Of a stretch of DNA of 64,000 nt, positions 22,215 through 33,383 are shown piece after piece. The notes below the pieces were generated by a model. It did not search any database, had not been told where the DNA came from, and saw only the letters and a list, made by a program, of their open reading frames with translations. The position numbers were made by a program, and so were the translations under genes. The stretch comes from Begonia masoniana (taxonomy: Eukaryota > Streptophyta > Magnoliopsida > Cucurbitales > Begoniaceae). The stretch lies in NCBI GenBank assembly GCA_022432975.1, contig CM039504.1, forward strand, positions 3,321,459 through 3,385,458, written 5' to 3'. Within the stretch, counting starts at the first letter, position 1. Every line of letters starts with the position of its first letter.

Positions 22215-25200
22215 CTATAAATTCATGTCTTGGACAAAAATTTTGTAGACGAAATCTCGAAATCTCCTGGAGTATTGCTTTGGATCAACGGCTGAGATTG
22301 AAGTCGGATCATATTGGATCGATTTGTAGGCATGCTCGAGCTTTTTACTAATATCGTAGTCCTGTAGAATGTCAATTATACCGAAGAAGATAATAAGCTC
22401 GTATAGTTCCCCAGTCGGCTCTCCAACCAGCTGAGCCTCACCGTCTCCTCTTCTCACCGTTCTTTCTGCTCTCGCCGGCATGTTAATACCTAATCTAATC
22501 GAAGGCCACCTGAGCCAAAAACAGTTTCAGATAAAAAAAAAAATCTATACGATCAATGCTATCATAAGAAAGTTGATCTTCATTTTCTCAGGAGATGTTT
22601 CTAAAAACTGTTTTTGATCATCCCAAAGAATAAATATACCTGTTCGTGTCAAAAAGTTGGTCCATTTCGACCCCGGAAAGACGAGGAGCGGCTTCGTTGT
22701 CAAGCTCGCTATTTCCTGTCAATTAAGTAGTCATGAGTTTATACAATTCAGGCTTTAAATCTGATAAAAACTTTATATCTCAGCAAAAAATAAAATGAAA
22801 ACTAAGAGAGCAGTACCAGAAGCATCTGGCGTACGAGGTTCCCTGAAATGGAGGCCGACTAGTAGACTGTAATCCATAATTCTTTCTTGTTCAAGAAAGT
22901 CACAGTCCCTGTCCACTTGCCTGCATTGAAGAAGTACTCATTTCACATAAGAAAAAACAAAGAAATCCCATATTTATGCTCTAAATCTCTAAAACTATTG
23001 CACTTCCTAGCCATTATCCTCACGTAGATGGAGAAAAGAAATAGTTGCCTGCGAAATTCTTGGAACCAAATCCTTTGCAATCTGAATATGTAATTGAGAT
23101 CAAGATCTTTAAGGGTCGTTGTTGCATCAATTTTGGCCTCTGGTTTATCGGTTAAACGGCCATGGGAAGAGCCCTTCAGGTCGAATCGTCTATGAATGAC
23201 ATAATCAGAGCAGAAGAGATTTCCCATAATGACGAATCGAACCTGTAAATCAAGAGATCATGAGAAATACAATAATCATTTCTATCGAAATAATGAGTTG
23301 AGCACCATTCTATCACCTTCTTCTGCGCGGCCCCGGTCAATTTCACGCAATGCAGGCCGTAAAACTTGGTTACTAAAGTGTTTTCAAAGGCTCGTACGTG
23401 ATTGTAATAGGCCGGAAGCATCCGTAGAAGAACCTGCAATTGTCTTGGCCAATTAAGATTAAGAATGATGTGTTCAACAGCAACATAGCACAAAATACTT
23501 CAATGGGGAGCCAACAGAATGACAGAGAAATGTTAAATTGAACGGAGAAAACTCACTTTAACTTCAGCCTTCTTCATGGTTTTTATCATGTATCTATCGT
23601 CGTAGGTCAAGTAAAAGAAGCTTCCACTTTTTCCGGGCGAAGAGAGCTCCCGAAGAGCATCATTTCCACAAATCGATATCATGTAGTCTGCAGCATCTAC
23701 CTTGAACAATTTCCTAAGAGTCCTGAAAGTACAAAATTCACCAAAGAGTTGGTCTAAATTCAAATTATAGCCTGAATATCAAAGTAATTTGAGACAATAC
23801 AGGCAGAAATGGAGAATTCTTGAGGTTAGTATTAAAGTAGATTAGCTATTCGTCCATACCTGAAAACGACAGGACAGTAATCCTTCCACTTGAAGTCACA
23901 AGATTGATGGGGAGGTGTATATTTGGACCCCTCCGGTGGAAACTTAGTCCAAACTTTCTCTTTGGGATCAAAGGCCGAGGCCTTCAGGTCAAGCGAAGTG
24001 GCCGGAGCAGGCCTCCCGACAGAATGCCTGCGCTAAGGCACGAGAAATCAATATCATGTCATGAAGATTGAGAGCTTGAAATTAACAACAAACTTAGTTT
24101 CTACTATTTGTCCTTTGGAGTCCTTCAATTACCCTGATTAGATCATACAAATCCTTGAAAAAAATACAACTTAAAGAAAGATTACTATAACTTAGCGCAC
24201 AAATTTAAACCTGATTCCCAACTGCAGATTCAGCATGAGCTCATAATTTTTGTGGCCTTTGGATATTGTTACGCCTTGTCTCTTAGCTGATCTGATTCTC
24301 AACTTGGACAGTTTCTTCCCTTTACTATCTGAATCTTCAAGATGAAGACCCGGCAATCCTTCCCCTCCATTCCTTAAGGTCCTGTCGTAAGGCCTATCCA
24401 CATTTGCATCGGCTGATGTTCGTCTCGGCCGCAGGCTCCCGTCCAATCCTTTCTTAGTGATTAGGATGTTTATGCAAGGACTCTCCTTCAATTCCAGGCC
24501 AATTTAGCATCTTCTGTGAAGGGTAAATCAAGATCTTTTCACCATGACATATATTGCAATCATTCAAATCTACAGAAAACACATCCTGAGGATCCCAATC
24601 CAAATTTCCTGCAATTGAACCAGATGGATAATAAGTCCCACTTTGATCTTTTGGATCTTTACTCCAAATTCCCACATAAAAGCTCCCATCTGACCATCTA
24701 AACGTTCCGTTTCCTTTCGGGAATCCGCCTTCCCACGACCCGTCGTAACGATTCCCATTGCTCCAAATCATTGTCCCATTCTCGTTGATCATCCCATTTC
24801 TCCATTGTCCGATATAATGATTGCCATTTTTCCATTGATATCTCCCATGGCCATGCTGGGATCCTCGTCGCCATTCGCCCTCGTAATAATCTCCACTGGC
24901 GTAGCTTTTCGTACCTTGACCGTGCTTTAAATTCATGACCCAAGAGCCTCTGTAAGTGTCCCCTGAAGAACCAGTGTAAGTACCCTTACCGTCCATATAT
25001 CCACCTTTGAAATCTCCTTCATAGGTAGCTCCACAAGGCCAGCTGAACTTGCCTTTTCCCATTGTTTTACCCTTATACCACTCCCCCACGTACATACATC
25101 CGTCTGTCCACAAGTATTTCCCATGTCCATGAGGAAGACCGTCGACCCACTGGCCTGTGTAGAAATCGCCATTTGTGAGGACCTTCTCGGCATGGTAGAC

Positions 25201-25341
25201 TTCACCGGGCTCATGCTCGTCGTCTGCAGGGACCACAGACATTGTTGCAAATATACTATTTCCCCTCTTTTTAGCTGCAGCTTTTGATTTTCGCACTCTG
25301 AATTCCAAGGCCTTCACAATACCACCATATCCTTTGCTCAT
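22215..25341 (-). CDS. PIP5K: Phosphatidylinositol-4-phosphate 5-kinase with MORN repeats
   Basis: Phosphorylates PtdIns4P to PtdIns(4,5)P2 at the plasma membrane. Eight exons on the minus strand: 25341-24211, 24027-23860, 23722-23557, 23433-23317, 23242-23049, 22920-22817, 22715-22640, 22509-22215; about 750 residues. Residues ~58-245 form eight 23-residue MORN repeats (for example [18 protein letters not shown]). The kinase domain shows the glycine-rich loop and catalytic Lys ([20 protein letters not shown]), [13 protein letters not shown], the [16 protein letters not shown] metal-binding motif and an activation loop near [17 protein letters not shown]. The intron after exon 5 uses a GC donor (CGCAG then GCAACT). 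Exon 1 carries a net one-base frame change at 24430-24490: the MORN frame stops after SLHKHPNH while the downstream frame ([24 protein letters not shown]) lies in another phase. No plausible small intron bridges it, so it is an indel or sequence error. Confidence 0.92.
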
Positions 25342-26357
25342 TACCTCTCTAAACGCGCTCTCCTTCTCTCTCTACGTCCACCCCTCCTTCCCTCCCTCAC
25401 ATTCCTGTATCATTATCACCACCATTCCCGAAAACCCAGATGAAAAAAAGTTTCTAGTCTCTTGATCTACGAGCTAAACGCAAGAAACCGTTATCTGCGA
25501 CAAACCCAGAACATTAAAGGAAGGAAAATCGAAAGAAAACTCTAATTTTCAACACACAATTATTTACGTCGCAGGAGTTCCTTTCTCGGTTCAGCGGAGA
25601 TGGGAACTCCTTCAGAAAAAGGGGAAAAAAAAAAAACCCAAATGGAAAGGAAGAAAGGGAAGAGAGTAAGATTGATGAAGAAAGCAAAAAGGTTGTTGCT
25701 TGTATCAATGACTGTTTCTTCCTGATTTTTGTTTTTTCAGTTTTTCCATTTTGTTTGGGTTTGATCTTTCCTGTTGTTGGTTGGGTTTGAACCAAGAGAT
25801 TCTAACACATTTTCTCTTCGACACCGGAAATGGCTCCTAAACCCACTTACAGACCCAACAGTTGGAGGGAGGAGAGCAACCAAGGAGAGAAGATGTTGCT
25901 CTTCTTTGCCATTTTTAGTCTCCTCGGTTTCCTCCCAATACTACTAATTTTAGCCTTCTTCCTTTTTTTTTTTTTTTTTTAATTACAGACAATTATAAAA
26001 CAAATATTATTAAAATTACATTACTCTTAATTTTATGTCTAGTTGATAACTATTTGACGGACAAATTTTATTGAGAATATAAAGTTGATAATTCCAACCA
26101 AATTACTTTTAAAAATTCTTGGAAACTCTTGACTTGTTGCAATGATTTGTCATTAAACAAAGAGAAGAAATTGTAAGGTTATAAAAAAAATGGTGGAAAT
26201 GGTTGAAATTAGAAAACGTGCAGACAGCTTAGTTCAAAACAAGGTCAAACTAAGCCTCTAGTTTTTGAGTTTGGACCCCACAGAAGTTTCGAGCTGGTTG
26301 GATAAAAAGTTGACACTTGTCTTTTTTAGGAGACAGCTCATTCATCAATGTATTATG
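25342..26357. other. PIP5K promoter and leader region, then AT-rich intergenic DNA
   Basis: Pyrimidine- and purine-rich leader sequence lies next to the PIP5K start; poly-A and poly-T tracts occur near 25625 and 25965. No gene recognised. Confidence 0.4.
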
Positions 26358-26688
26358 TGTTGGGATATCTCACATCGGTTATGGAAGGGGTTGGTGATCA
26401 GTTTATAAGTGTGAGGAAAAGCCTTATCTCTTGAATTAGCTTTTGGAATTGAGAAGGCCCAAGTCAACTAACATTGGTATCAGAACCCAGGTTTACAACA
26501 AATCTCAGTCCATCGGGAAAAACTGGGTTGTCGTCTCTCCGACCTAAGGCCCGATGTGTGAATGGGGAGATTGTTGGGATATCCCACATCGGTTGTGGAA
26601 GAGGTTGGTGATCAGTTTATAAGTGTGAGGAAAAGTCTTATCTCTTGAGCTAGCTTTTAGGATTGAGAAGGCTCAAGATCACTTAACA
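26358..26688 (+). mobile_element. Complete TRIM/SMART-type miniature LTR element with target-site duplication
   Basis: LTRs 26358-26473 and 26572-26688 (116 and 117 bp) both begin TGTTGGGATAT and end in AACA; both contain CACATCGGTT and TTATAAGTGTGAGGAAAAG. An initiator-Met primer-binding site, TGGTATCAGAACCC, starts at 26476 right after the left LTR. A short polypurine stretch (AATGGGGAGA, 26561-26570) precedes the right LTR. The element is flanked on both sides by the 5-bp direct repeat TTATG (26353-26357 and 26689-26693). At 331 bp with no coding capacity it fits TRIM elements, which must be mobilised by another retroelement. Confidence 0.92.
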
Positions 26689-26693
26689 TTATG

Positions 26694-28464
26694 ATGACGA
26701 TGATGTTGAAGAGATGGTAACAGATAGTTTTTTAATTTCTTTAGATCTACCAAATTGTTTTTTTAGAAAATAATAATAATTAATTTTAGTTGATTTTTTA
26801 GTGATCGTGCGATGTAATACATTATGATATGTCACGCAAATAGAATATAAGTAAGAACAAAAACTTTGTGTTAATTGTGATTTATGAAATAATTAAAAAG
26901 TATATTAGATAAATGTGATTTTAGGGGACATGAGTTATTGTGATGTCAAGGGAAATTTGGAGACAGCCCACCATTTTGCATGTGTGTAGGGTAATTTGTT
27001 TGATGTGTACAACGTTTTAAGACTTTGTCTCCCTTGAAAGTGTCTCTTGTCTGTCTCGCAATAGCCTTCTGTCCCATTTATTTACCAACACATCATCTCT
27101 TCATTAATATTTGTCCAACGTTTCGGTTGGAATTAAATGTAGTCCTAAGTTATTGTAAGGTTATGAACTCGTAACCCGTATACATAAGGTCACTTAGATT
27201 GAGATTTTTCATTAATAATTAAATAATAAAAGACAAATCTAAGATTGCCTTTTGTTCAATCCACATTGAAAGAAACAAAATAACGTGAAATTGATTAATT
27301 TTGTAACAAGTGATTAAGAAAAATGTATGGAGAAGACGTGCATGCCGTGCACGTAGTGGGTGACATGGCTAGTGCTTGCCACGCTAAGTAAATGATAACA
27401 TTATCGATGAAATCCGAGAACATTATTAAAATTAATAATTTAGTGATAAAAAAATTAATAATTTAGTGATAAAAAAATTAATGGTATTAATATGGTTTCA
27501 AGGAAGCAAATAAAATAAAGAAAGTTATAATAATTAGGGTAAGCAAAGAAGGAATGAATAATGGAGATCCCAGCCAGGAGTAAGGAGAGAGTTGCAGGCT
27601 TGCAGGGAAACAAGGTGGTAGAGAGAGGAGGAGGAGCAGCTAAAGCTAAAACTAAAACTAAAACTAAAAGAAGAGTTTCCCCGATAGATAAATTATTAAT
27701 ATAGTAATTGCAGGATCCCTAGGGTATGAGAGAGAAAGAGAGAGGAGAGAGAATGAAGAGTTTATAAATGAAATGCAGACTAGTTACTGAGAGAAAAGGC
27801 GGCTAGAAGCATGCAGATTGCAGAGGAACTGATACAGAAACACAGATAAGGAAGATGGCCAAGTATCAATCGAAGACGAAAGAGGGTTGAAAACATCAAT
27901 CTTCTCTGTTTTACAGTTCACCTTCAAACCCAAATGGCCCAAACTCAAAGCTCCATCCAAAAATAAGTGGTTTTGTGATGCAACTTGGGTTCCATCATTC
28001 CATGTTCACACCATCACGATTTCATTACGTGTGGTTGCTGCGCTGACTCATTACTCAAGGTTGGTCCTGTTAGATAAAGCTTGTGTGACAGCCCACATGA
28101 AAAAAACAGGTTCAGACGGTTAAGAAAGTGCTTTATCAGTTGATGCACGTTGTTTTCTTAGTTTTTAAGAATTATTTTCACATGTACTTTGTTTGAAAAA
28201 AAACTACCCAATTATGAGGTTGTCAACAGGGGTCTTCACCATATTCAACACTATTCATTTGATAACCTCGAGTACTACTATTTTGCATGTTTTAAGTTGG
28301 CAGAAGAGGAGGAATAATGCAGTGATAGGCAGTTCAGTTTTCATTCCTTCTTAGCATTGTTGAACACGAGAAACCAGCAATTGGATGATTTTGAACTGTA
28401 TTTCTGATTAAAACTATGATTAACTTCAACAAACAAACAAAGTAGACGTCGTTAAAAACTAAGA
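26694..28464. other. AT-rich intergenic DNA with simple repeats
   Basis: No conserved gene seen. Contains a short tandem duplication near 27435-27480 (AATTAATAATTTAGTGATAA twice), an (AAACTA)n-like stretch near 27645-27670 and GA-rich tracts near 27730-27760. The open frame at 27887-28123 has no family signature. Confidence 0.4.
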
Positions 28465-29062
28465 TTAAACCGTACACCCTCTTCGATCAACATCCAAATC
28501 ATCATCCTCGAAAATTATACCAATCTGCATGAGAGATTTCCGCCAATGGAATATGATGGAAGAAAGCTTTATGATCTTCAACTTCATCAAATCTTCAGTG
28601 ATTTCTAGCAGCTTCTCATTCCCTCTTCCTCTTCCTCTTCTTGTCTTTCTGTTTCATCTCTGTATCCCCAAACATCCTCTCGGCTTTCGATATAGTTTCG
28701 TCGAATCTCAACGCCTTTCTCGCCGGCGTTGCTATGAAACTTGCCAGCACTGTACTAGGAGTTTTGGGTGGAGATTCCTTTTTCATAGATCCCTCAGACG
28801 ATGCGGACTTTTTCCTGCGTATCAGGCTCTGCCGATACACGAATGTGGATTCGAGTACGGATTTCCATCCCATCTCGAAATACCTACTCAGCTTCGCCGC
28901 CATCTTATGAACATCGTGGTCAGCAGAATAAAACATCATTGTTGGAGAAGACAAGTCTGACATCTTCAACCAGTTTCCCTAGAATATAACCCCTTCTCCA
29001 AATTTGTCTTAATGGTCTCCAAATTCATTCGTTTCTCTATCTTCTTCGAGTATTCGGTTACA
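28465..29062 (-). pseudogene. Decayed bromodomain (GTE-like) gene fragment
   Basis: Read on the minus strand across frames, this matches the second half of a bromodomain, which binds acetyl-lysine in histones. In order: IEKRMNLETIKTNLEKGLYS (helix A and ZA loop), EDVRLVFSN, then MMFYSADHDVHKMAAKLS followed by FEMGWKSVLE (helices B-C). A lysine-rich tail ends KQKDKKRKRKRE, and a further frame reads EKLLEITEDLMKLK. These pieces lie in different phases, with shifts near 28989, 28940-28950 and 28612. The longest intact piece is 28616-28969. The N-terminal half and any promoter are not recognisable upstream. Multiple frame changes within 600 bp point to a pseudogene. The GTE family assignment rests on the bromodomain pattern only. 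Confidence 0.6.
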
Positions 29063-30375
29063 CGAGTAGAGCTGGAAGTGAGAGTCGTAGTCTGGCAGAA
29101 AACTAGAGCATTTTCATGTTCCACTACTTACTTTAAAATGACAGGCAAAACACACTTCAAATTATTAATGCAAAAAACTTTCACAAATAAAACGCTTGTT
29201 CGTGTTTGAAAGTTAAATGTCCCAAAGTTGTCGAGATAGATATTCGGTAGTATACCTAGTGCGTCGTTCTGTTTAAAGTTGGAAACGGATGCTTGAGCCA
29301 ATTTTGTTTTCGATGATAGTCGTAGACTATCAGAGTGAAGCTCTGCTACCAAAATAATGAAAACTCTTAGAGTAACATAAAATTATGCAGTCTTCCATCA
29401 AAGCATAAAGTGCACACAAAAAAAAAAAACAAAAAATAATGAAACGACAATCACAAAGAAAACATCTCAGCAAGGTTTGCTACCCTGACTAGTAATCCGC
29501 TTGTGGGTTTATGTTGATTTTTACTCGACAACGACCAAGGAGACCACCAATTCATCTGTTTCATAGAGATGAATAAGCATTTAAATCGGGAAAAAAAAAA
29601 TTTGAGTTTAGCTCAGTTGTGATTTTAGGATCTGATAGAGATCAAACAATGCACCAGCTCAATATTTTGTATAATCTATCTTATGCTATCAATTTTGCTC
29701 AATTCCACAGTTAAACAAACAGGGTTTCCATGTTAGCCCAATCCAAGGAAAGCTGTCTTCCTCCTCGAGCTTAACTGAAATTGACTGAGTTTGCTCAATG
29801 ATAACCATCAGTCCTAGAAAGGACCCGCTAGCAGTAATTGAAGAAAGAGGGTTTATGATCAAAATAAAGCTCCCCTTTTTTACTAAGTGCGCTCGGGCCA
29901 GTCGGCTATGACTCGAAACAAAATGTGTATTTACGGGGATTGAATCAGAGAGGTTTTTCCAGCCAGACCCTCTCTTATAGCTTGCTGAAAGATCGGAGTT
30001 AGAACGGAATTAATCCTGTTAACTACTTGACGGGTTCGCCTACCTCAACGGCTTCAGACTGACCAGATTTGCATTCCTGATTCAGACAACCTCTCCACTG
30101 AACAACTTCTTTGATTCGTCCGATCTCCCATTGATCAAAACCAACACGGACCTCGAATTTGGTTTTTTTTTTTTTTTTTTACAATCAGAAAGAACAAATA
30201 AAAATATCGAAGCGTTTAAGCTTAAACATCAGAAATATCAGAACTTTCGTTATGGGTGTCTCGAATTGCAGAAAATAGTGACCATTCCGGAAACGAAAGA
30301 CGACGGTGAGGGTCAAAGACGGGTCAATGTCACGCCCAAAAGGGACCGAGATAGAAAGCGGGCAACTCGACCTAA
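29063..30375. other. Intergenic region of unknown content
   Basis: Several short open frames, none with a recognisable family. A poly-T run lies at 30163-30180. GC content rises at 29880-30360 relative to the flanks, which might mark an old insertion, but I could not classify it. Confidence 0.35.
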
Positions 30376-30384
30376 TTTTAATTT

Positions 30385-31230
30385 GATTAATTATCGATTT
30401 AAACCTTGTACTATGTACTGTATTTCAGTTAGTCTTCTATACTAAAAAACTAACAAATCAAACCATGTACTTTAATTATGTTATCGGTTTTAACCTTCTA
30501 TCAACAATTTCATTAAATCCTCATTTAAAATATTATCAAACGATATTGGATTCAGTTGAAATTTGTACTACATGTTCACTACTTAATGAGAAGATAATCT
30601 AGAAATTTTCGTGATTTTTTAACACATTTACGATTTATTATAATTTTATTTTATTATTTTATAAAAATATTATAATAAATCATACAAACTTTAGAAAATC
30701 ACAACATTTTTCTATTATCTACCTATGATAGGTTGAATATGTAGAAAACTTTTCAGATAAACCAAATAACATCTGGTATTTTTTTAAAAATTAATTTATA
30801 AAGTAAAGAAGAAATTGAGATTAATTTTAAAAAATACCAAAAGATATTAGATTTACTTGAAAATTTTTCCACATGTTCATCAAATCATGGGTAGATAACA
30901 AAAAACTTTTCGTAATTTTTGAAAACTTGTATGATTTATTATAATATTTTTATAAAATACTAAAATAAAATTACAATAAATTGTACATATGTTAAAAAAT
31001 AACGAACATTTTTAGATTATCTTCTCATTAAATAGTGAACATGTGGTAAAAATTTCAAGTGAATCCAATATTATTTGATAATTTTTTAAATGATGGTTTA
31101 ACAAAATTATTAATTGAAGGTCAAAACTGATAACAGAATCAAAGTATAGGGTTCAGTTTGCCGATTTTTTTAGTGCAGATAACTAATTGAAATACAGTGC
31201 ATAGTACAGGGTTCAAATCAATAATTACCC
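30385..31230. mobile_element. Foldback (long inverted repeat) MITE with 9-bp target-site duplication, Mutator-like
   Basis: Almost the whole 846 bp is one imperfect palindrome: the left arm from 30385 inward matches the reverse complement of the right arm from 31230 inward for roughly 400 bp, with a short AT-rich centre near 30785-30840. Arm landmarks: CTGTATTTCA near 30420 pairs with TGAAATACAG near 31190, and ATGTTCACTA near 30575 pairs with TAGTGAACAT near 31035. Identical 9-bp flanks TTTTAATTT at 30376-30384 and 31231-31239 are a target-site duplication of the length typical for Mutator-type transposition. No transposase is encoded. Transcripts through it would fold into a long double strand. 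Confidence 0.88.
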
Positions 31231-31239
31231 TTTTAATTT

Positions 31240-32188
31240 TTACTAAATAGCAGCATAAATTTTATAGAATTTTTAAAATAGTCGGGACTCAATTACTAAT
31301 TGGCTAAAATAAATTTCAACAGTGACATCAATGACGGTGCAAATTTAAATAAAAGTTATAATACATCTTTTCAATAAAATAGAAATAAATTTTCAGCAAG
31401 AAACCTTTTAGAGAAATGAAATAATAACTAAAATATTGTTGAGCTAAATCATGTATTGGCCTACCCAAATCTCCCTCGATAAGTCTTAAAACTCTGTTAG
31501 TCGATTAAATTTAATAGAGACATGTTTTATGTTAAATTTTAAATGAATAACAACAAAATAAATAGAGCAAGAATAGAGTCACCCACGGTATTTGAACATA
31601 TCTCTTATGCATTTAATGTTAAAATGACGATACTCGACAACCACCAAAAATACCCTGATCAGGTTTAAGATTTTGCGTCTAAAGACACAACACAGTCAGA
31701 TATTTCATTATTCTAGTTAAAACAAAAATTTTCATGTCAAAATATACAAACATACGTGAAGAGGATGGATATACACATCATAATTAAACAATAATAAAAA
31801 ATTTCTAACAATTATTTTATTAAATAAAATAATTAAATGATATGGGTCAAAAGTTGAACATAAAATAAATCTCTATCTCGATATTTGGAATCCCATATTA
31901 ATTAAGACTCTGCACTTAAACGTAATATCCAACTTCAGAACCAGTGCCTTAAAAAAGTATTTGTTTTATTTTCTTCTTTCTCCTTCTCTGATCATAATCA
32001 AGTTTTAGTTTGATCTTTTGGTCCCACTACAAATAAGTAATAATACCAGGCACCAGCACTTCCTTCTCTTCTGCAACATTGCTTAAGAAGCAAGCACGCA
32101 TGCCTGCAGTGATCATTGCAGTACAGCCAACGAATCCCGCATAAATTGGTCTATTCCGTTGTTCATTTCAGCGCGCAACTGTTCTAAC
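31240..32188. other. AT-rich intergenic region and dirigent promoter
   Basis: No gene recognised. It contains the upstream region of the dirigent gene. No clear TATA-box could be assigned. Confidence 0.35.
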
Positions 32189-32752
32189 ATGGCTTCTCTG
32201 ATGGCCTCCAAATGGGTACTGTGCCTTATATTCTTTTCATCTTTCTTCAACAAAAATCATGCAAATTTCTCAGAGCAGGTCTCTCAATCGGAGCAGAGGA
32301 AAGGATCGGAGAAACTGACCCGCCTGCACTTCTACTTCCACGACATCTTAGATGGGAAGAACCCTAGCGCCGTGAGAATTCTTCCCGCGCTGAAGAAATC
32401 AGGGGGTGGCTTTGGAACAACTTTTATGATGGATGATTCGCTGACGGAAGGTCCGAAGCCAAATTCAAAACTGGTGGGTAGAGCTCAGGGACTGTATGCA
32501 TTGGCTTCTCAGCACGACGTTGGGCTGCTTATGGTCTTAACCTTTTCTTTCACACAAGGGTTTTATAACGGGAGTTCCCTCAGCATCTTTGGCAGAAATC
32601 CTGTCTTGAATCCTGTCAGAGAATTGCCCGTCGTCGGAGGCACCGGCCGCTTCAGGTTTGCTCGAGGCTATGCATTGGCGAAGACGTCTACTTTTGATCC
32701 AAAAACTGGAAATGCCGTTGTTGAATACAACGTGACCGTGATGCATCACTGA
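32189..32752 (+). CDS. Dirigent protein
   Basis: Dirigent proteins are secreted beta-barrel proteins that direct stereoselective coupling of phenoxy radicals in lignan and cell-wall chemistry. Single exon, 187 residues with the start at MASLMASKWVLC; an in-frame Met lies ten codons upstream, but the downstream one gives a normal signal peptide (WVLCLIFFSSFF, residues ~8-19). Seen: LHFYFHDI at the start of the mature domain, LVGRAQGLY, FNFN-equivalent LTFSFTQGFYNGSSLSIFGRN, and the conserved RELPVVGGTGRFRFARGYA near the C-terminus. Full length and intact; intronless as is usual for the family. It belongs to the large angiosperm dirigent clade (DIR-b/d-like), and substrate cannot be predicted. 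Confidence 0.93.
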   Translation: MASLMASKWVLCLIFFSSFFNKNHANFSEQVSQSEQRKGSEKLTRLHFYFHDILDGKNPSAVRILPALKKSGGGFGTTFMMDDSLTEGPKPNSKLVGRAQGLYALASQHDVGLLMVLTFSFTQGFYNGSSLSIFGRNPVLNPVRELPVVGGTGRFRFARGYALAKTSTFDPKTGNAVVEYNVTVMHH

Positions 32753-33383
32753 TCTTCTTCTTCTTCTTCCTGCTTTGCCTTTTTCTCCGCTTGTTCCAAT
32801 GGCGGAATTTCCCTTTCCTGTCCTTTTTGATTCTCAGACTAAGCTAACTTTTCTCGCATCTTCTGCATAACCCATATCGGTTCATCAAGTGCAAAAGACA
32901 ACAATAGATTTTGAGTTCAAAATACTATAAGTCATTGAGAAAAGATCATTAATTTTCGAAAATTTCAAGCGAAAAAGTAAAAATTTCTATAAGACAACAG
33001 TTTATTCGATGATCCAACCAAATAAAATTATAGATTTCGTTCTCTGTCCAACTGATATCCAGAAAGAAAAATGGATGACTATAATTGAGCATACATTTAG
33101 TTTGTCTTCTCAATCGAAAAGGCGAACAAAACAAAACAAGGAATTCTAAAATCTGATTTCAATAGCTACATACAGACTGTTACTGACCCATATATACTCC
33201 AGAGGTTAGCTTAGGTACTCAAAGAAGGAAACAGCGAGAGAAGAACAAGGAGTTCCAGATCAATATGCACTAGAAAAGGAAGAGTAAAGCTTGACAGCTA
33301 TGTAAAGGGAAGGCAAAACGAAGAACAAACATATAAAAAACATTCAATCTCCACACGGTCAGTTTCTCAGAGTCTCAGTGATT
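32753..33383. other. Convergent intergenic region between dirigent and SCL3 genes
   Basis: 3' UTR sequence of both genes is expected here. A TTC repeat (CTTCTTCTTCTTCTTCC) follows the dirigent stop. Nothing else recognised. Confidence 0.4.

Noticed and set aside
24211..24491. A tiny intron to repair the PIP5K frame
   Set aside because: The only GT–AG pair available would be about 30 bp, too short for plant splicing.
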